Source: Sphagnum compactum (Eukaryota; Bryophyta; Sphagnopsida; Sphagnales). From it: a stretch of 64,000 nucleotides of DNA. The notes under the pieces are model-generated. The model was not told the origin of the DNA and ran no database searches. It saw only the letters and a program-made list of their open reading frames with translations. Shown one piece after another: positions 45,441-57,650 of the stretch. A program made the position numbers and the translations under genes. The stretch covers positions 744,001 to 808,000 of the forward strand of contig OZ234503.1 of NCBI GenBank assembly GCA_965153455.1, in the 5' to 3' direction. Position 1 is the stretch's first letter; the number at the start of each line of letters is the position of its first letter.

Positions 45441-47099
45441 AACACCTATTTCCTATTTTTCTCAATTTTGAGGTCTCCAAAATTTGGCTATTCTTTCTTT
45501 TTATAGCCAGTTTTTTGGATCTACAAGTAAAAGAAAATTCAAGAAATTCCAAACTTATTGGTCTCCAAGTGTGAAAACATGGCCCCCCCCAAAATGCTAA
45601 CTTGAAAGTGCCCTCTTTGAGTAAAATCTTGACATGTGTTGTGATTACAGAGAGGAGTGTCATATTAATTCACCAGATTCCCCAAGTCTTTGGCACAGAA
45701 TATATGTAATGCATGTAAGTACCACAATTTGGGGAGAAACTATTCTCCCAACAAAATGCCATCAAGAGCTAATTCTAGCCTCATCTGAAGTCGCATACTT
45801 CGGTTGGATTGGCAATTTTTATAATGGCAATTGTTTCTATGGCAATTGGCAATAATTTGAAAATGTTTTTGGGAGAAAAACTCAGAAAATTGTGTTGCTT
45901 CACTGTAAATTGTGGATCTTCCAGCAAAAGAATTGCCATTTCTGCACAATTTTAAAAATAAAACTACTCCTCTGTGAATGCTTTGAGACGACTTGAGTTA
46001 TGCCCCTTACCTTCAAAGGCATGTAGGTTTGCAGAGTCAAGGTTAGGGTATTTGCGGTTGCAGTGGTGATAGACTTCAAAATTACAGTCCTCATGTTATA
46101 AGAGCTTCTCATGAGTATGAATTTCAATAGAACTTATGTGAGGACAACTCCATTTGTCTTTGGAAGTGAGAAAATAAAGTACCACTCTTGATGTGGTTGA
46201 AGCTTGAAACCCATCTTCAACGTTGTGGCCTCTGTACCTCTTGTAACCGCTGTCTGCAGGTTCAGGGTATTGGGCATGTTCAGGTTGCAAGTTAGATTTC
46301 TGGGTATCTGGAGTCTGGACCCAAGGTTCTTTCCATAATCCAGAACCTGAGAAAAGTGTTTGTGTTGTACCAACAGAAGTCTGTAGCCCGAGCATCAAAT
46401 GCAACACAGAGCATGTGACCTGTAGCAACGAAATGACTCAAAAGTGGACAATCAAGGTAACAAAGAGTGTGACTGAAACCAATGTGCAGTCCAGTTCTCT
46501 GTTTTTCAAAGAATGAAGAGACAAGCAAGGTTCAGGTTCTTTGCAAATTATGTCAGGAAACCTACTAATTGTTTGAAAAATCTCAAGAACCCACAGTTAT
46601 TTTAATCTGAATCTTCTTTTAAAACCCTGGAACTGGGGGGTTCTTTCATTTTGAAAATCTTCAAAAACTTAACAGCTTATAACCAGTGTTAGATGGGTAC
46701 CCATTTTGGAAGGTAAGAACCATCAGTTCTGATTCTGATTCCAATTTTGAAACCCGAAAAACTGGAACCAAATTTTATTTTATTTAACCAGACCCAGAAT
46801 AGGGTTCTTGCTTCTATTTACATGTGGACCCCGAACTGAAATAATGAAGATACTTGTTTTTGGGAAAACAAACGTGTCCAGTTCTGCACCAGATCTGATT
46901 TTTACAACTGGAACCAGAACCAGAATTTATGGTTTTAACAAAAACAAACACAAAACAGCAACCCGAGGCTCTTCATTGAAGTAAAGGATGGTGCAACAAA
47001 GGTTATAGCAAAAGCAAAGAACCAGGGGGCAGCACGGACTGAAACCCTCATCATCTGGAATGAAATATCTAGTCTATTGACTCACATTGTCACAAGCAG
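45441..47099. other. Spacer
   Basis: No supported gene. Frames at 46096-46528 on the minus strand overlap each other and show no domain. Confidence 0.45.
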
Positions 47100-49560
47100 A
47101 TCCACAATTGTAGTGCTTATGATGTGGACTCAGGAGTGGAGGTATCTCCTGGATTGCTTTTCAGCTGCAGGATCGAACAAATGTAGTGCTTACTATTAAG
47201 GATTCTGGAGTGGAATATCTCCTGAACTAAGAGTTTTAGCAGCAGATGATTCCATGCTTTGCACTCTGTCAAATCATTGTGCGGAAGTACTTCAAAAACC
47301 TCCAACTGTTTATTCTCCAACCAAAGACACAGTACCTACGAGGGTTCTGTTTTCCCAGTTTTGTAATGTAGCCCACATTGGCCATAATCCACAAGAGGAA
47401 AGTAGAAATGTTTAGGAATCCTACTATATTTTGGCATTGAAACCATATTGTCTAAGTATGGTGATTTCAGAAAAAAAAGTTTCCATGGCGACTTTCATTC
47501 ATTTTTTTCACAAAAAATCTTTGTTAGGGTCTTATTTTTTTGGGTACCCAAGTGAAAAAAAAAGGTCTTCAAAGTACTGCCATTTCAAGCAGAACATACC
47601 AGAATATAAAATGCATAGGTAATAAATTGGAGACAAGAACAATAACTATGGGTGAGTACACTCATGAATTCCAGACATGGGGTGTACTCAGCCATAATCA
47701 ATCAGTCAGTCCTCAAAGTCCAGATGTTGTGTGCATGGTGAAGTATAAAAACTTGCAACAAAAATGTTACTTATTATTATTGCACTCTTTACTATTTCGC
47801 CTTGTTGAATGAATCACTTGCATCACTTCATGTGAGATATGCTGCTAGTACCTTTTATTATTATTAGTAGCAGGTATGCCTGTCCTACCTCTTAGGGTTT
47901 TGAAGAAAATGCAGGTAATGTAAGCCCCCCCATCCCCATATATAGTGCCCTTTGCAAATTATTGCCCAACTTTGCATGGTGACACATCTTTGGTACATGG
48001 TAGCAAATGTTTTTCAAATGTTTGGCTTGGAGTTTTATTGGGCTTACTTCCCCTTTCTTTAGTTGCTATGCTTCATGGGAACTGACTGATGGAGGTTTTG
48101 GTACTTAGTAGGTCCCTTACTTTTGTGTGTGTGTGGCACGCCTCTTTTGGGCTGTTTGCTTGCCTGGACTTTGTTGGGTCCTTGCCCTTTGTTTCCTTTT
48201 CTCTCCCTTTCTTGGGTGCTTTTCTTTGTATGAAGTTTGGCACAGTTTCATCATTTTCAAATGTCCAAAAGATGCATGTTTTCTGAGGTTTTTGATCACC
48301 AAATTAAAAAGATTTAATGTAAAATAGGCAGATTTTACATCAGCTTCTGGTAGCTAGCCAAAATTTGGAATGGGCTTTCACTTTGAGGTTTTTCAAATGG
48401 GGAGAGCCATTAGTTCCCTAAAAAGATTTTGAAAATTCCATTTGAGTTATAGTGCCTTTGCCACCAAACCCCCCACTTGGAAACCTCTGGTATGGCAAAA
48501 GATTGTGTTTCCATGTACAACCAATTTTTTCTGGACCAATAGAGGGCAGACTCCATGGAGACAGATCTAAGTATGAAAATTGTTTTGCCATGTAACTCCA
48601 ACATCCCTTCTAACAAAATTGGGCAGACCCAACATTTCTGTCTCTTGGAACTAGAATTGTGCATGGCCAAAATTCATTACTATGGTTTAGGCCTTTCTTG
48701 GTAACCGTAGGAGTTTTGTGAGGATGGGGGCTTTGTCCATAGAGAAGACACACTATGCATTGGTGTAAGATTTGGGCATTACAAATTTGGCTGGAACCAT
48801 AACCTCGAGAGTCATTACACCTTGAGCTGCTTGTTTCTTTTTTCTGTTAGTAGAGGGAGTTGAATTATCCATTATGTGTCTTAAAGGAAGAAAATATTTT
48901 TTTAATAGTAATAAGTTTAGAATATTTGTATGGAAATTTGTTTTGGAACCAGAAATGAGAATTCTCACAAGAAAAGGACAAAAAATTAGTAGTTTCTTAT
49001 AAAAAGTTTGAGCATGACATGCATTCTTCTAGACAACGGGTTACATGCATACACCAACTTAAAGCAGCTTTTCACAAGAAATACCCGAATAAAACATCAA
49101 ACATGAACTTTTTATGGGCTTGAAAAGGCTCCAGCTTACCATACATATTGGCCACATATTGGGACTCTGAAAATCTCAGTTTCTAGGGAATAAAGGTTTT
49201 AGTGCATTTCCTTTCTCCAAAAGAAAGAAAGAAAGAAAGAAAAAGACCAATTTTTATCAGGTGGGATGAGATCCTTAATAGGGCTACATAGTATACACCC
49301 TTCAATTACAATCAGAATATGGAAATAAAGTGTTAAACCTTGAATGTAGAGAATAGCCATTTTTATTTTTTCCTTTATTTTGGGCAAAGTCTTGCTGCCA
49401 CTTGGTCATGAAAAAAAATCCAATGTGACTCATGGAAAAGGATTGATTTTTGTGAAAGAATAAACCAAAATTGCCAGATTTCAAGGGAATTTTTGAAATT
49501 GCCATATTTAGGCAATATATTGCAGTCAGTTGCCAAAATATAGCCGGCATCTTTAAAAAA
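47100..49560 (+). repeat. Second copy of the long dispersed repeat, split by two insertions
   Basis: Blocks 47100-47590, 48298-48480 and 49440-49560 follow the order of 44430-45195. Sequence of about 0.7 kb (47590-48298) and about 0.95 kb (48480-49440) intervenes and has no counterpart in the first copy. No gene or terminal repeat was recognised in the intervening parts. Confidence 0.6.
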
Positions 49561-51371
49561 AAGGTTTACTTTTCTCTCTGAAAGAAAGATCCCCAGTCTT
49601 TTTTCTTTTTTTTTTCCTCGAATTTTTGCCTATGGGATTTTCCTTGAAATGTGGTGACTTTGGGTGATTTTTATCCCCCAAAATAATCCTTTTTAGAAGC
49701 CCTCACCCCCCCTTTTTTTTTGGTTGCCAACTGGTGAAATTTCACAACAAATTTTTTTTCACCCCTCCTACCAAACCCATTTTTCAAATAATTTTTTTAA
49801 TAAAATTCTGATTGTTAATGGCCTGTACAGTATTCTCAAGTTTAATAATTCCTTAGAAAGTATTTTGGTCTATGTATCTTAATAATAAGTCCTTTAGAGA
49901 TAAAGGGAAAAAGAAAAAGGAAGAAAAAAGATTTCTGTGTCTGGGGCCCGGGAGGATGAAAATAATAACCTTCCTCCCATTAGTCATCCGCCTAATATCA
50001 TCACCTAATAATAGAAGGAAAAGGTATGACTGGTGACAGACGGTCACCAGCCCGGGAATCCGGCGTGATGACTGGTGTCTCTTTGCATCGTCATTTCGTA
50101 CTGATTGCTGGTAGTGGGTTACCGGCGGCAAGCGGTGAGAAAACCACTTGGGGATCTGACCCGGAGAATGTGCGCGGGTCTTCCTGCCCCAGGTAATTAC
50201 CACCAGCAAAGTTCTCCTGCCCACCCGCGCGGCCCGGCCATCCAGTACCCGGGGTGGGCTGGCTCCCCCGACCCCGTGGCGATTCAGGGGGGAGGAATAT
50301 CCTTCTTTTCAATTTCGATGATGCAGGACAGTCCGATCTAGACTTCCCATAATCTGGACCGTTGGAGGGGAAAGATGCGGTAAAGGATATTTGGCTGGCA
50401 TTGCGAGACGGGGCGTGCGTTGCGGTGATGGTACAGCGGCGTCGCTTGTGCGTGAGAGAGACGAGTCTCACTCGTGCTGTGCATTCCTGCTGTTGTTGTG
50501 CTCTTCCTTTCGCCCGCTGCTGTATTGGATATCGTCCGATCGCTCAGAAGCTTCAGAGTGCGCTTGTTGCAGTTTTTTTTTCCTCTCTTGCCTAGCTCTT
50601 GAATCACCTGAAACGGACCAGAGACGAGGAAGAACGGAGTCGCCGAAGCTCGCACTGCATTTCTGGAGGCGCGAAACTCTGGGCTCTGTGATCTCCCCCC
50701 GTTACGTTACTTGCTGTTGTCTGAGCAGGAAGTGCTAAGAAGAGAGGAGAGAGGTCTGCGTATCTGTCTGTGGCATTGGTTGGCTTAAGCTTTTTTTTTT
50801 TCCTTCTTTTGGAGAGGAGCAAATTGCGGAGGAAGGAGAACAGACAGGAGTTTACGAAGTTCAATAAACCAAACCAGAGCTTAGTTTCTTCGAAGCTTCA
50901 GCAGCAAATTGGTTTACTTTTTTGCGAATGCGAGCTTTTTTGTTCTTGGAGTTTTCTATGACCTGAAATGTTAGAGATAGATCGAAGTCGAAAGTTTTAT
51001 TTGGACTGTGCGCGGCGGCAGCAGTAGCAGCAGGAACAAGCAAAGCGTCCCGTAGAGAGCGGTTTAATCAAGTTAACGCTGAAGGAATTCTGATTTGAGA
51101 AGATAGGAGTAGAAAAACAGAGAGCGCCAGAGCACGGAAAACAGACTTGAGATTCAGGAAAGAAGCAAACCTAGTGGGAGTTTGATTCTGGAGAAGTCTG
51201 ACGCCTTTCCAAGGTCGCTGTACTACTAGGAAGAGAATTCTGTGCAGTCTCGGATCTTGAAGAAGAGGCAAGGAAGAAGGCTTGAAGGAAAGGAGGCAGA
51301 ACAGAAGAGAGCGGGACAGTTTTGCACTCACGTTTCAAGTCGTGGAGAAAAACAAGGTAAGTGCAGCAGCA
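49561..51371. other. Upstream region of the sugar-phosphate translocator
   Basis: Sequence is AT-rich to about 49900, then GC-rich from about 50030 to 50420. The purine-rich part from about 50800 to 51370 is probably the long 5' leader of the transporter. An in-frame extension exists from 51282 but starts at TTG, not ATG. Confidence 0.5.
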
Positions 51372-52442
51372 ATGGGAATGGGTCAGACTGCGAGCAACGC
51401 AGCGGTGTACAAGAAGATACTGGTGAGCTACTCGTACGTAGCGATATGGATTTTTCTAAGCTTCACCGTGATTGTGTACAACAAGTACATTCTGGATGGC
51501 AAGATGTACAACTGGCCTTTTCCGATCAGCTTGACGATGATCCACATGGGCTTCTGTTCCTTCATCGCCTTCTTCTTGGTGCGTGTCTTCAAGCTGGTGG
51601 AGCCCTTGAACATGACGAGAGAGCTCTTCATCTCCTCCGTGGTACCTATCGGGGCTTTGTACTCCCTTTCCCTCTGGCTCTCCAATTCCGCTTACATCTA
51701 CCTCTCCGTCTCCTTCATCCAGATGCTCAAGGCCCTCATGCCCGTGGCTGTGTACTCCACTGGAGTGATAGCCAAGAAAGATACCTTCAACTCCAAGACC
51801 ATGACCAACATGGTTGCCATCTCTGTCGGAGTTGCCATAGCAGCTTATGGTGAGGCCAGATTCAACCTCTTTGGTGTGATGTTGCAACTGGGTGCAGTGG
51901 TAGTCGAAGCCATTCGGCTTGTGATGATCCAGATTCTCTTGACCTCCAAGGGCATCACTCTCAACCCTATTTCTACTCTCTACTATGTTGCACCTTGCTG
52001 TTTCGTCTTTCTCTCCATTCCTTGGATGGTGGTGGAGTATCCAGTTCTCATGGCAACATCCTCATTCAAGGTTGACTTCTTTGTGTTTGGAATGAATTCC
52101 TTGGCTGCCTTTGCACTCAATCTGGCCGTGTTTCTGCTGGTGGGGAAAACTTCGGCTCTGACAATGAATGTTGCTGGTGTGGTCAAAGACTGGCTGCTCA
52201 TTGCATTTTCATGGTCAGTGATCATGGATAGGGTTACTCCCATTAACCTTATGGGCTATGCTGTTGCCTTTATTGGTGTTTGCTTCTACAACCATGCAAA
52301 GCTGCAGGCTCTCAAGGCCAAGGAATTGCAGAAGCACCAGCAATCAACAGCAGTTGATGAGGAGGTGGGCCTTTTAGAGCAGAAGTTTGAGAAACTGGAG
52401 GAGACTCCCTTGCCACCTCAGAAGACTGATACAGAGTCTTAG
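51372..52442 (+). CDS. Sugar-phosphate/phosphate translocator (TPT/NST family, KT/KVAG group)
   Basis: This is an intronless gene for a 356-residue polytopic membrane protein of the plant group typified by Arabidopsis At4g32390/At5g25400, drug/metabolite transporters of Golgi or other endomembranes with largely untested substrates. About ten hydrophobic segments span residues 18-310. Group signatures visible in order are [126 protein letters not shown] and [11 protein letters not shown] charged cytosolic C-terminal tail follows. The ATG at 51372 is the first in frame. Length and full-length conservation indicate a functional gene. A CT microsatellite follows the stop. The substrate cannot be told from sequence. 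Confidence 0.95.
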   Translation: MGMGQTASNAAVYKKILVSYSYVAIWIFLSFTVIVYNKYILDGKMYNWPFPISLTMIHMGFCSFIAFFLVRVFKLVEPLNMTRELFISSVVPIGALYSLSLWLSNSAYIYLSVSFIQMLKALMPVAVYSTGVIAKKDTFNSKTMTNMVAISVGVAIAAYGEARFNLFGVMLQLGAVVVEAIRLVMIQILLTSKGITLNPISTLYYVAPCCFVFLSIPWMVVEYPVLMATSSFKVDFFVFGMNSLAAFALNLAVFLLVGKTSALTMNVAGVVKDWLLIAFSWSVIMDRVTPINLMGYAVAFIGVCFYNHAKLQALKAKELQKHQQSTAVDEEVGLLEQKFEKLEETPLPPQKTDTES

Positions 52443-52445
52443 AAT

Positions 52446-52469
52446 CTCTCTCTCTCTCTCTCTCTCTCA
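52446..52469 (+). repeat. CT microsatellite just after the transporter stop codon
   Basis: About eleven CT units, in the likely 3' UTR. Confidence 0.9.
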
Positions 52470-52745
52470 TACAACAGATAACAACAAAGTTTCATTCAAC
52501 CAACCAATTAAAATATTATTGCCTTCTTTTGCTGGCAGAAGTTGCTATGCTGCTCTGATAGAGCTCTGGATAGCAATGAAATTTCTATGAGTGCACGCTA
52601 TTTGAGGAATGTTGCAGTTCTCAGAGGGCAGCAACAGCCATGGTTGCTCAAAATGAACACCATGGAAGTTTTAGATTCTATGAAGCATTATCTTGAAGCA
52701 TGTAACTGCAGATTTTGCAGCTTGTGAGGATCAAGATGAAATTCA

Positions 52746-52873
52746 AACTTTTCAGGCTTGGGAACCTGTCTTATAGCTTAGGATTTGAATCTGGAGCACA
52801 GAGATATATAACTTTTCAGGCTTGGGAAACTGTCTTATAGCTTAGGATTTGAATCTGGAGCACAGAGATATAT
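52746..52873 (+). repeat. 64-bp tandem duplication
   Basis: Copies starting at 52746 and 52810 (AACTTTTCAGGCTTGGG) are almost identical. Confidence 0.95.
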
Positions 52874-53080
52874 ATGTATATGTTTGTCTTATTGCTTTTT
52901 GCATCTGCAAGTTATTTCATTAGTTTAGCTTCTATTGCCAACCAAATGATCTTATGTGGGGCACTTGTAGATGGGAAACGGCTCCCCCTCTGATGTAGTC
53001 ACGAGAGTGTATCAATGCATTCCTTCCTTTAGCAGATGTGGCTCAAACTTGCTTTACAGCTTCTTTCACTTCAGCATCCC

Positions 53081-53214
53081 CTTACATGGATCAAGGGTAC
53101 CCAACTCTGATGGTACCACTTGCTCACTTGGTTTCCTGGAGGAAATCCCCTTCACATGGATCTCAAGGGTCCCCAACTCTGATGGTATCAATTGTTCACT
53201 CTAGTTTCCTGGAG
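53081..53214 (+). repeat. ~65-bp tandem duplication
   Basis: Both copies contain ACATGGATC, CCCAACTCTGATGGTA and GTTTCCTGGAG in the same order. Confidence 0.85.
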
Positions 53215-54736
53215 AGCATTGGAATGTACAAGCTGATGATGCTGTTGTAGACAAGTAAAGCAGACAGCTTCTATGCCACAAGGTCAATCTCCTGAATTTT
53301 GCATGATTGTTCTTGATTTATAGCCCTGACTATACGATCACACTACTGTAAAAGTTCTCAAGAGGGACTTCTGTTTCTAGGGTTTTCTGACATAGAGGAT
53401 CTGATGTGTTTGTGTTAAGCAAAACTCATCCGTAACAGGCAACAGACTGTCTAAATCTGGAGACTTCTAGCTTTTTCTCCTTGACATATGGCAATTTTTT
53501 TTTTAAATTCCCAAAATTCCTTTTGTTAGATTTGCCAGCCCTTTTTTTTGTCACCAAGTGGCAGAAATTCACCACCAAAAAAAATGCTGCTGTCAGTGGT
53601 GCAGTTTGCTGGTTGTCCACAAGGATTTACCAGTAACATTGACTTGAAGGTGACCCACCCTTATCGTTGTACAAATTGTGAAGCTTCACTTTGGTGCTTA
53701 ATGCTGCTTTGATTGGAAATGCTGTTCCAGCTAATACCATCTTCATGACCTAATGGTGTAGGACTGTTGAGAATGGTGGTGATCTCAGAGAGCCTCTGAA
53801 CCTCTGAAAACCTTGGAGGCCCAGAAACTCACTGTGATGTGAAAGCTTGTTGGATCATGAAGGTTGTGGTGGCTTGATCACTACTTTATCTCCTAATAGT
53901 GACTTACTCCAGACTGGTGTGATGTACATAGCAAAAAAAAATAAAATCTGATTTGGGTGCAGGATTTCTCATGAAGCCAGGTTGAAGGAAAGCTTCAAAT
54001 GCAAGGCAAGGGACAAAAGGTGTAAACAATCTTGTGTCCTCCATTTCTGCTGTGCAAACTAGAGTGGGACAAGATGTCTGCGCCTGGGTTTAGCCTCTGC
54101 TAACACCAGAATCTCTAAGCTCCTAACAGCTTGCCTCTTACCAAATCTTGTCTCCTTCATTGAACACATCAGGAGAAATTGAAATTATCATCTCAACCAG
54201 TAGTGCACCAAACTAAAGCAAGATGGCCACTGTTGTTGTTTGCAATTTTACAAGACAAAACATGATGCTATCCAGGTGACCTTCAGAAGCTTTGAGTGCT
54301 CTGAAAAATCACAAATGCTCACCATCATCTTTTGACAGTTTTCTTCATGCATAAGAAGTGCTACTTACCATGTTTCATAACTTCAGTTAGGGCAAACAGG
54401 TTGTCCACCAGTTGTGCTTAAAAACCAAGGTGGATACACAGCATCCCTTCAAAACCTCTTCTGGAACTGAGCATGAAGTACCAAATCTAGACCAGCATTA
54501 ATGATCAACTGGGTACCATACTGTTGCAAACATATAGAATTGCCTTCCAAGCAGACTGACAAGAGTCTTTGGTACTATAGTGTTACCAAACAATCTGCTC
54601 ATAGAGGTAACTATTCACAGGATAAACTGTGATCAGTTGTAGAAGTTCTAGCACACCATACTCTTCCTTCATGAGAGTTACCAGCAACTGTAGTCTGTAA
54701 AATTCAAGTGATCAAGTGACTGCTTTCTTCCCTGCT

Positions 54737-56184
54737 TCACTTTCCTCTGTAGGCACAACACAAAGTCACGAGATAAACTGTTACATAATAAGCTCTTCAT
54801 CCTAAACCCAGGGAGCAGCTGTGAAGCTGGAACGGAAGGAAATTCTCCCACAAGGTGACAGGAACAGTGCATATGATTGAGTTCAGCATTTCTGCATAAA
54901 TCTTATCTTTTGAAATTCCAGCACTTGTATTAATACACAATCCTTCATTAATGGATTTTCTGACAGCAAGCACTATTCACATGCACACCAATACCCAACA
55001 ATGAAAATGAGTTTGCCAGAAGTTGGCATTGAAGGAGCAAGGGTTGAAGGTATGGCATTACATACGTGTTCATCATTAGTGTGATATTATCACCTTTCAG
55101 CAAGATCCGCCCTGCAAGAAATCCAGAAACCACAATGAAGTGATCATGTGTGTCAGGCTGAAATCAGAGTTATATAACAAAAATTTGCATTGTAGTCTGA
55201 AGCTGGAATCACCTAAAGGTTTGCGTGTCTTCTTCTTCAAGGAGATTTCCTCAGCCTCATCCAGAACAAGGTTCATGTACTCATCAAATCCCTGTCAAAA
55301 CCCAGCACTGAGTTAAACCAAACCTAATCCTAAAACCCTGTATGTGAAAAAACCTGGGCCAAAAGGTCCTCTGAATAAGCTTGGCAGATTCTGCAAAATT
55401 CCAAACTGAAAAGAGGACTTACAATGATGCGCCCTTCAATCCTCATGTCTTTTTGCTCAAACAGCCAGAACTGAATTCTTGATTTCTGCACCCGAGTAAG
55501 GGGAGGGAGTTTAGGGTTTAGGTGCAAGTCAGTAAATGCAGATGCATGCTTTCTAATTGTATTCTCAAAGCCATAAATCAGCTCAAAGGAGCCAGGATTG
55601 TCCAGAAATGCTCAGAGAAAGAAAGAGGGCTTACACTTTGAAGAAATCGGAAAATCAGATTCTGAAAAGCCATTGCAGTCAACCCATTTTTGCCACAAAG
55701 AACACATTCACACGTTTGTAAGAAACTGCTGTAAAGGTCTGAAGAAGAAAGAATGCACAGAAACGAAGATTGATTCACGGATACACTTCGTAGAAAGAAG
55801 CTCAGGGTTTTAGGAATTAGGGTTCAGGTCTTAAACCCCGAAACCCTAACCTAAAAAGGGTTTTGGCCGTGCAGACCTTCAACCCTTGCTCGTGGCAACT
55901 GCAAAGGTCAAATCCATCAAGAAGTCCAAGCTCCAGGCGGATCAAGCAAACGGACCGAAGCCTTTATCATGCTTCACATGTCCTGAAGGGAAGAAATAAT
56001 CTAGGGAGAAAAATCCAAAGACGCATAGAAAGAAAGAGTGTTTCATAACACTCAAAATGTCGTCAAAGAACCGACAAAAGCACAGGAACCAGAAAACAAC
56101 TGAAATATAGTGGAATGGAGAGGGGAGGGCCAAGTCAAGTACGATAGGCTGGGTCATAATCCGCTGCACTTTGGTGGTCGCCAT
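54737..56184 (-). CDS. SNRPE: Small nuclear ribonucleoprotein E (SmE)
   Basis: SmE is one of seven Sm proteins that form the ring on spliceosomal snRNAs. Six exons are read on the minus strand: 56184-56143, 55661-55635, 55485-55423, 55291-55213, 55111-55066 and 54746-54737, giving exactly 88 residues, the usual plant length. Exon by exon the protein reads [85 protein letters not shown] and TGK. Sm motif 1 spans about residues 27-60 and Sm motif 2 ([10 protein letters not shown]) about 72-81. Exon 2 is only 27 bases and the last coding exon 10 bases, so gene finders may miss both. The ATG has a strong context (GCCATGG). Telo-box-like AAACCCTAA words stand in introns 1 and 2 (near 55845 and 55510). 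Splice phases fit at every junction. Confidence 0.95.
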
Positions 56185-57650
56185 GGCCACAGCTTTCCGC
56201 CTCCTTCACAAGTTCCCACTCTTTGAAAAAAATTCCCTGATTGTTCGCAGCACACGTAAAATGCACGGCTCGAACACTGGCTTCACCTGGCACTACCACC
56301 GATGTCGAAAACCAAAAGCAGATGCTAAAAAAAACTACGAAAAATCGATTGAAAACTGCGGCAAACACAAGAAAAAAAACCCACAAGAATACGAAGACGA
56401 CGCTACTGAGCGCCGCTGTCGCTGGAGCGTCTATCCTTCTTTGCCTCCTTTAAGAAGCGTGTTCTATAAATGTTAAGAAATGCTTGTCGGCAGTAGAAAT
56501 AAGTTCTATAAGTGTTAAGAACTGCCGCTTTTTTTTTCCCTAAGTGGCTGATTCTGGCTACCAAGGTTTAAATCTTGGTAGGATTTTGGCTACCATGAAA
56601 TCATAATAGGAATTTTTTTGGCTATCTACTTTTGGACCTTAGAAATTGTAGTATGTAGCTCTAGAAATGCACTCAAGAATCAAAGTTAGAAATGAACATA
56701 TGTATCAAAATTCAAGATTCAAACTTGAACGAGGACCATGCATGATGCAAGTTGCAACTTAAAAAATATATAATTACATAATGCAACAATCACTTGTGAA
56801 GGGATCGAACCTTTCAAACTACCCGTTGCAACACAAGTGTCCTACAAAAATAAGGTTTAGTGAAAATAATGCATGCGTGATGCAACTTAGAAGCCAATTT
56901 GCATTGCAATCACAAATGTCATTCCACAAAAGACATCAAAGTTTACAAGCTATAAAAGTTGGATGTGATAGTAGTAGGATTCACTTTCAAAAAAGACCGA
57001 TAATCATTGGGCAATGGATACCAAAACCCAAGGAAAAGACAATCCTACAACTTAGAAGCCAAGTTGCATTGCAATCACAAATGTCATCCCACAAAAGACA
57101 TAAGAATTTGCAAGCTACAAAAGTTGGATGTGATAGTAGTAGGATTCACTCACAAAAAATATTGGTAATCATTGGGCAATGGATACCAAAACCCAAGGAC
57201 AAGATAGTCCAACTTTTGTAACAAATGAAAATTGAAAAATTGAAAGTCTTAAATAAATTATGTTCTGACACCATATCGAAAACACTTTTCACACCATTAC
57301 TCACATGCATCTACATATGGAAAATTTTGGAGGGTGTAAAATTTTAAAATAACATTTTAACCACTAAACCCAAATTATTAGTGAGTCAATTTAGTAGGTT
57401 CGATTTCCAAAATGCCAAAAAATTGAAGCACCGCTTATCTTCCACACTCCCAAAAACTTTTACTTGTATGCTAATTTCTACTAATTTGAAACATTCCAAA
57501 AAAAAATGAAAAATCACTATGTTGGTTGAAAAAGTGGGCGAAAATCATGTGAGAGGATTCAAATATATAAGTTTAGCCATGGCGTCCAAAGCATTGGATT
57601 TCATGCCTATAAGCTTGAACATGGATTGTTGAATGTCCAAAAAAATGCAC
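56185..57650. other. SmE upstream region and spacer
   Basis: The first few hundred bases are the likely SmE promoter. A frame at 56171-56476 on the plus strand lies over it without any recognisable domain. Confidence 0.45.
56885..57213 (+). repeat. 166-bp tandem duplication
   Basis: Copies start at 56885 and 57051 (CTTAGAAGCCAA) and match at about nine bases in ten. One frame stays open through both (56781-57221), giving a repeated peptide with the phrase IIGQWIPKPK in each copy. Confidence 0.9.

Larger units (their letters stand above)
52443..54736. other. 3' flank of the transporter and spacer
   Basis: The first part is probably 3' UTR. Two tandem duplications lie here; no gene is supported. 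Confidence 0.5.

Noticed and set aside
51282-51371. 30-codon N-terminal extension of the translocator
   Set aside because: It begins at TTG, not ATG, and family members start near the ATG at 51372.
51242-51887. 203- and 143-residue frames over the translocator start
   Set aside because: Shadow frames of a well-conserved transporter.
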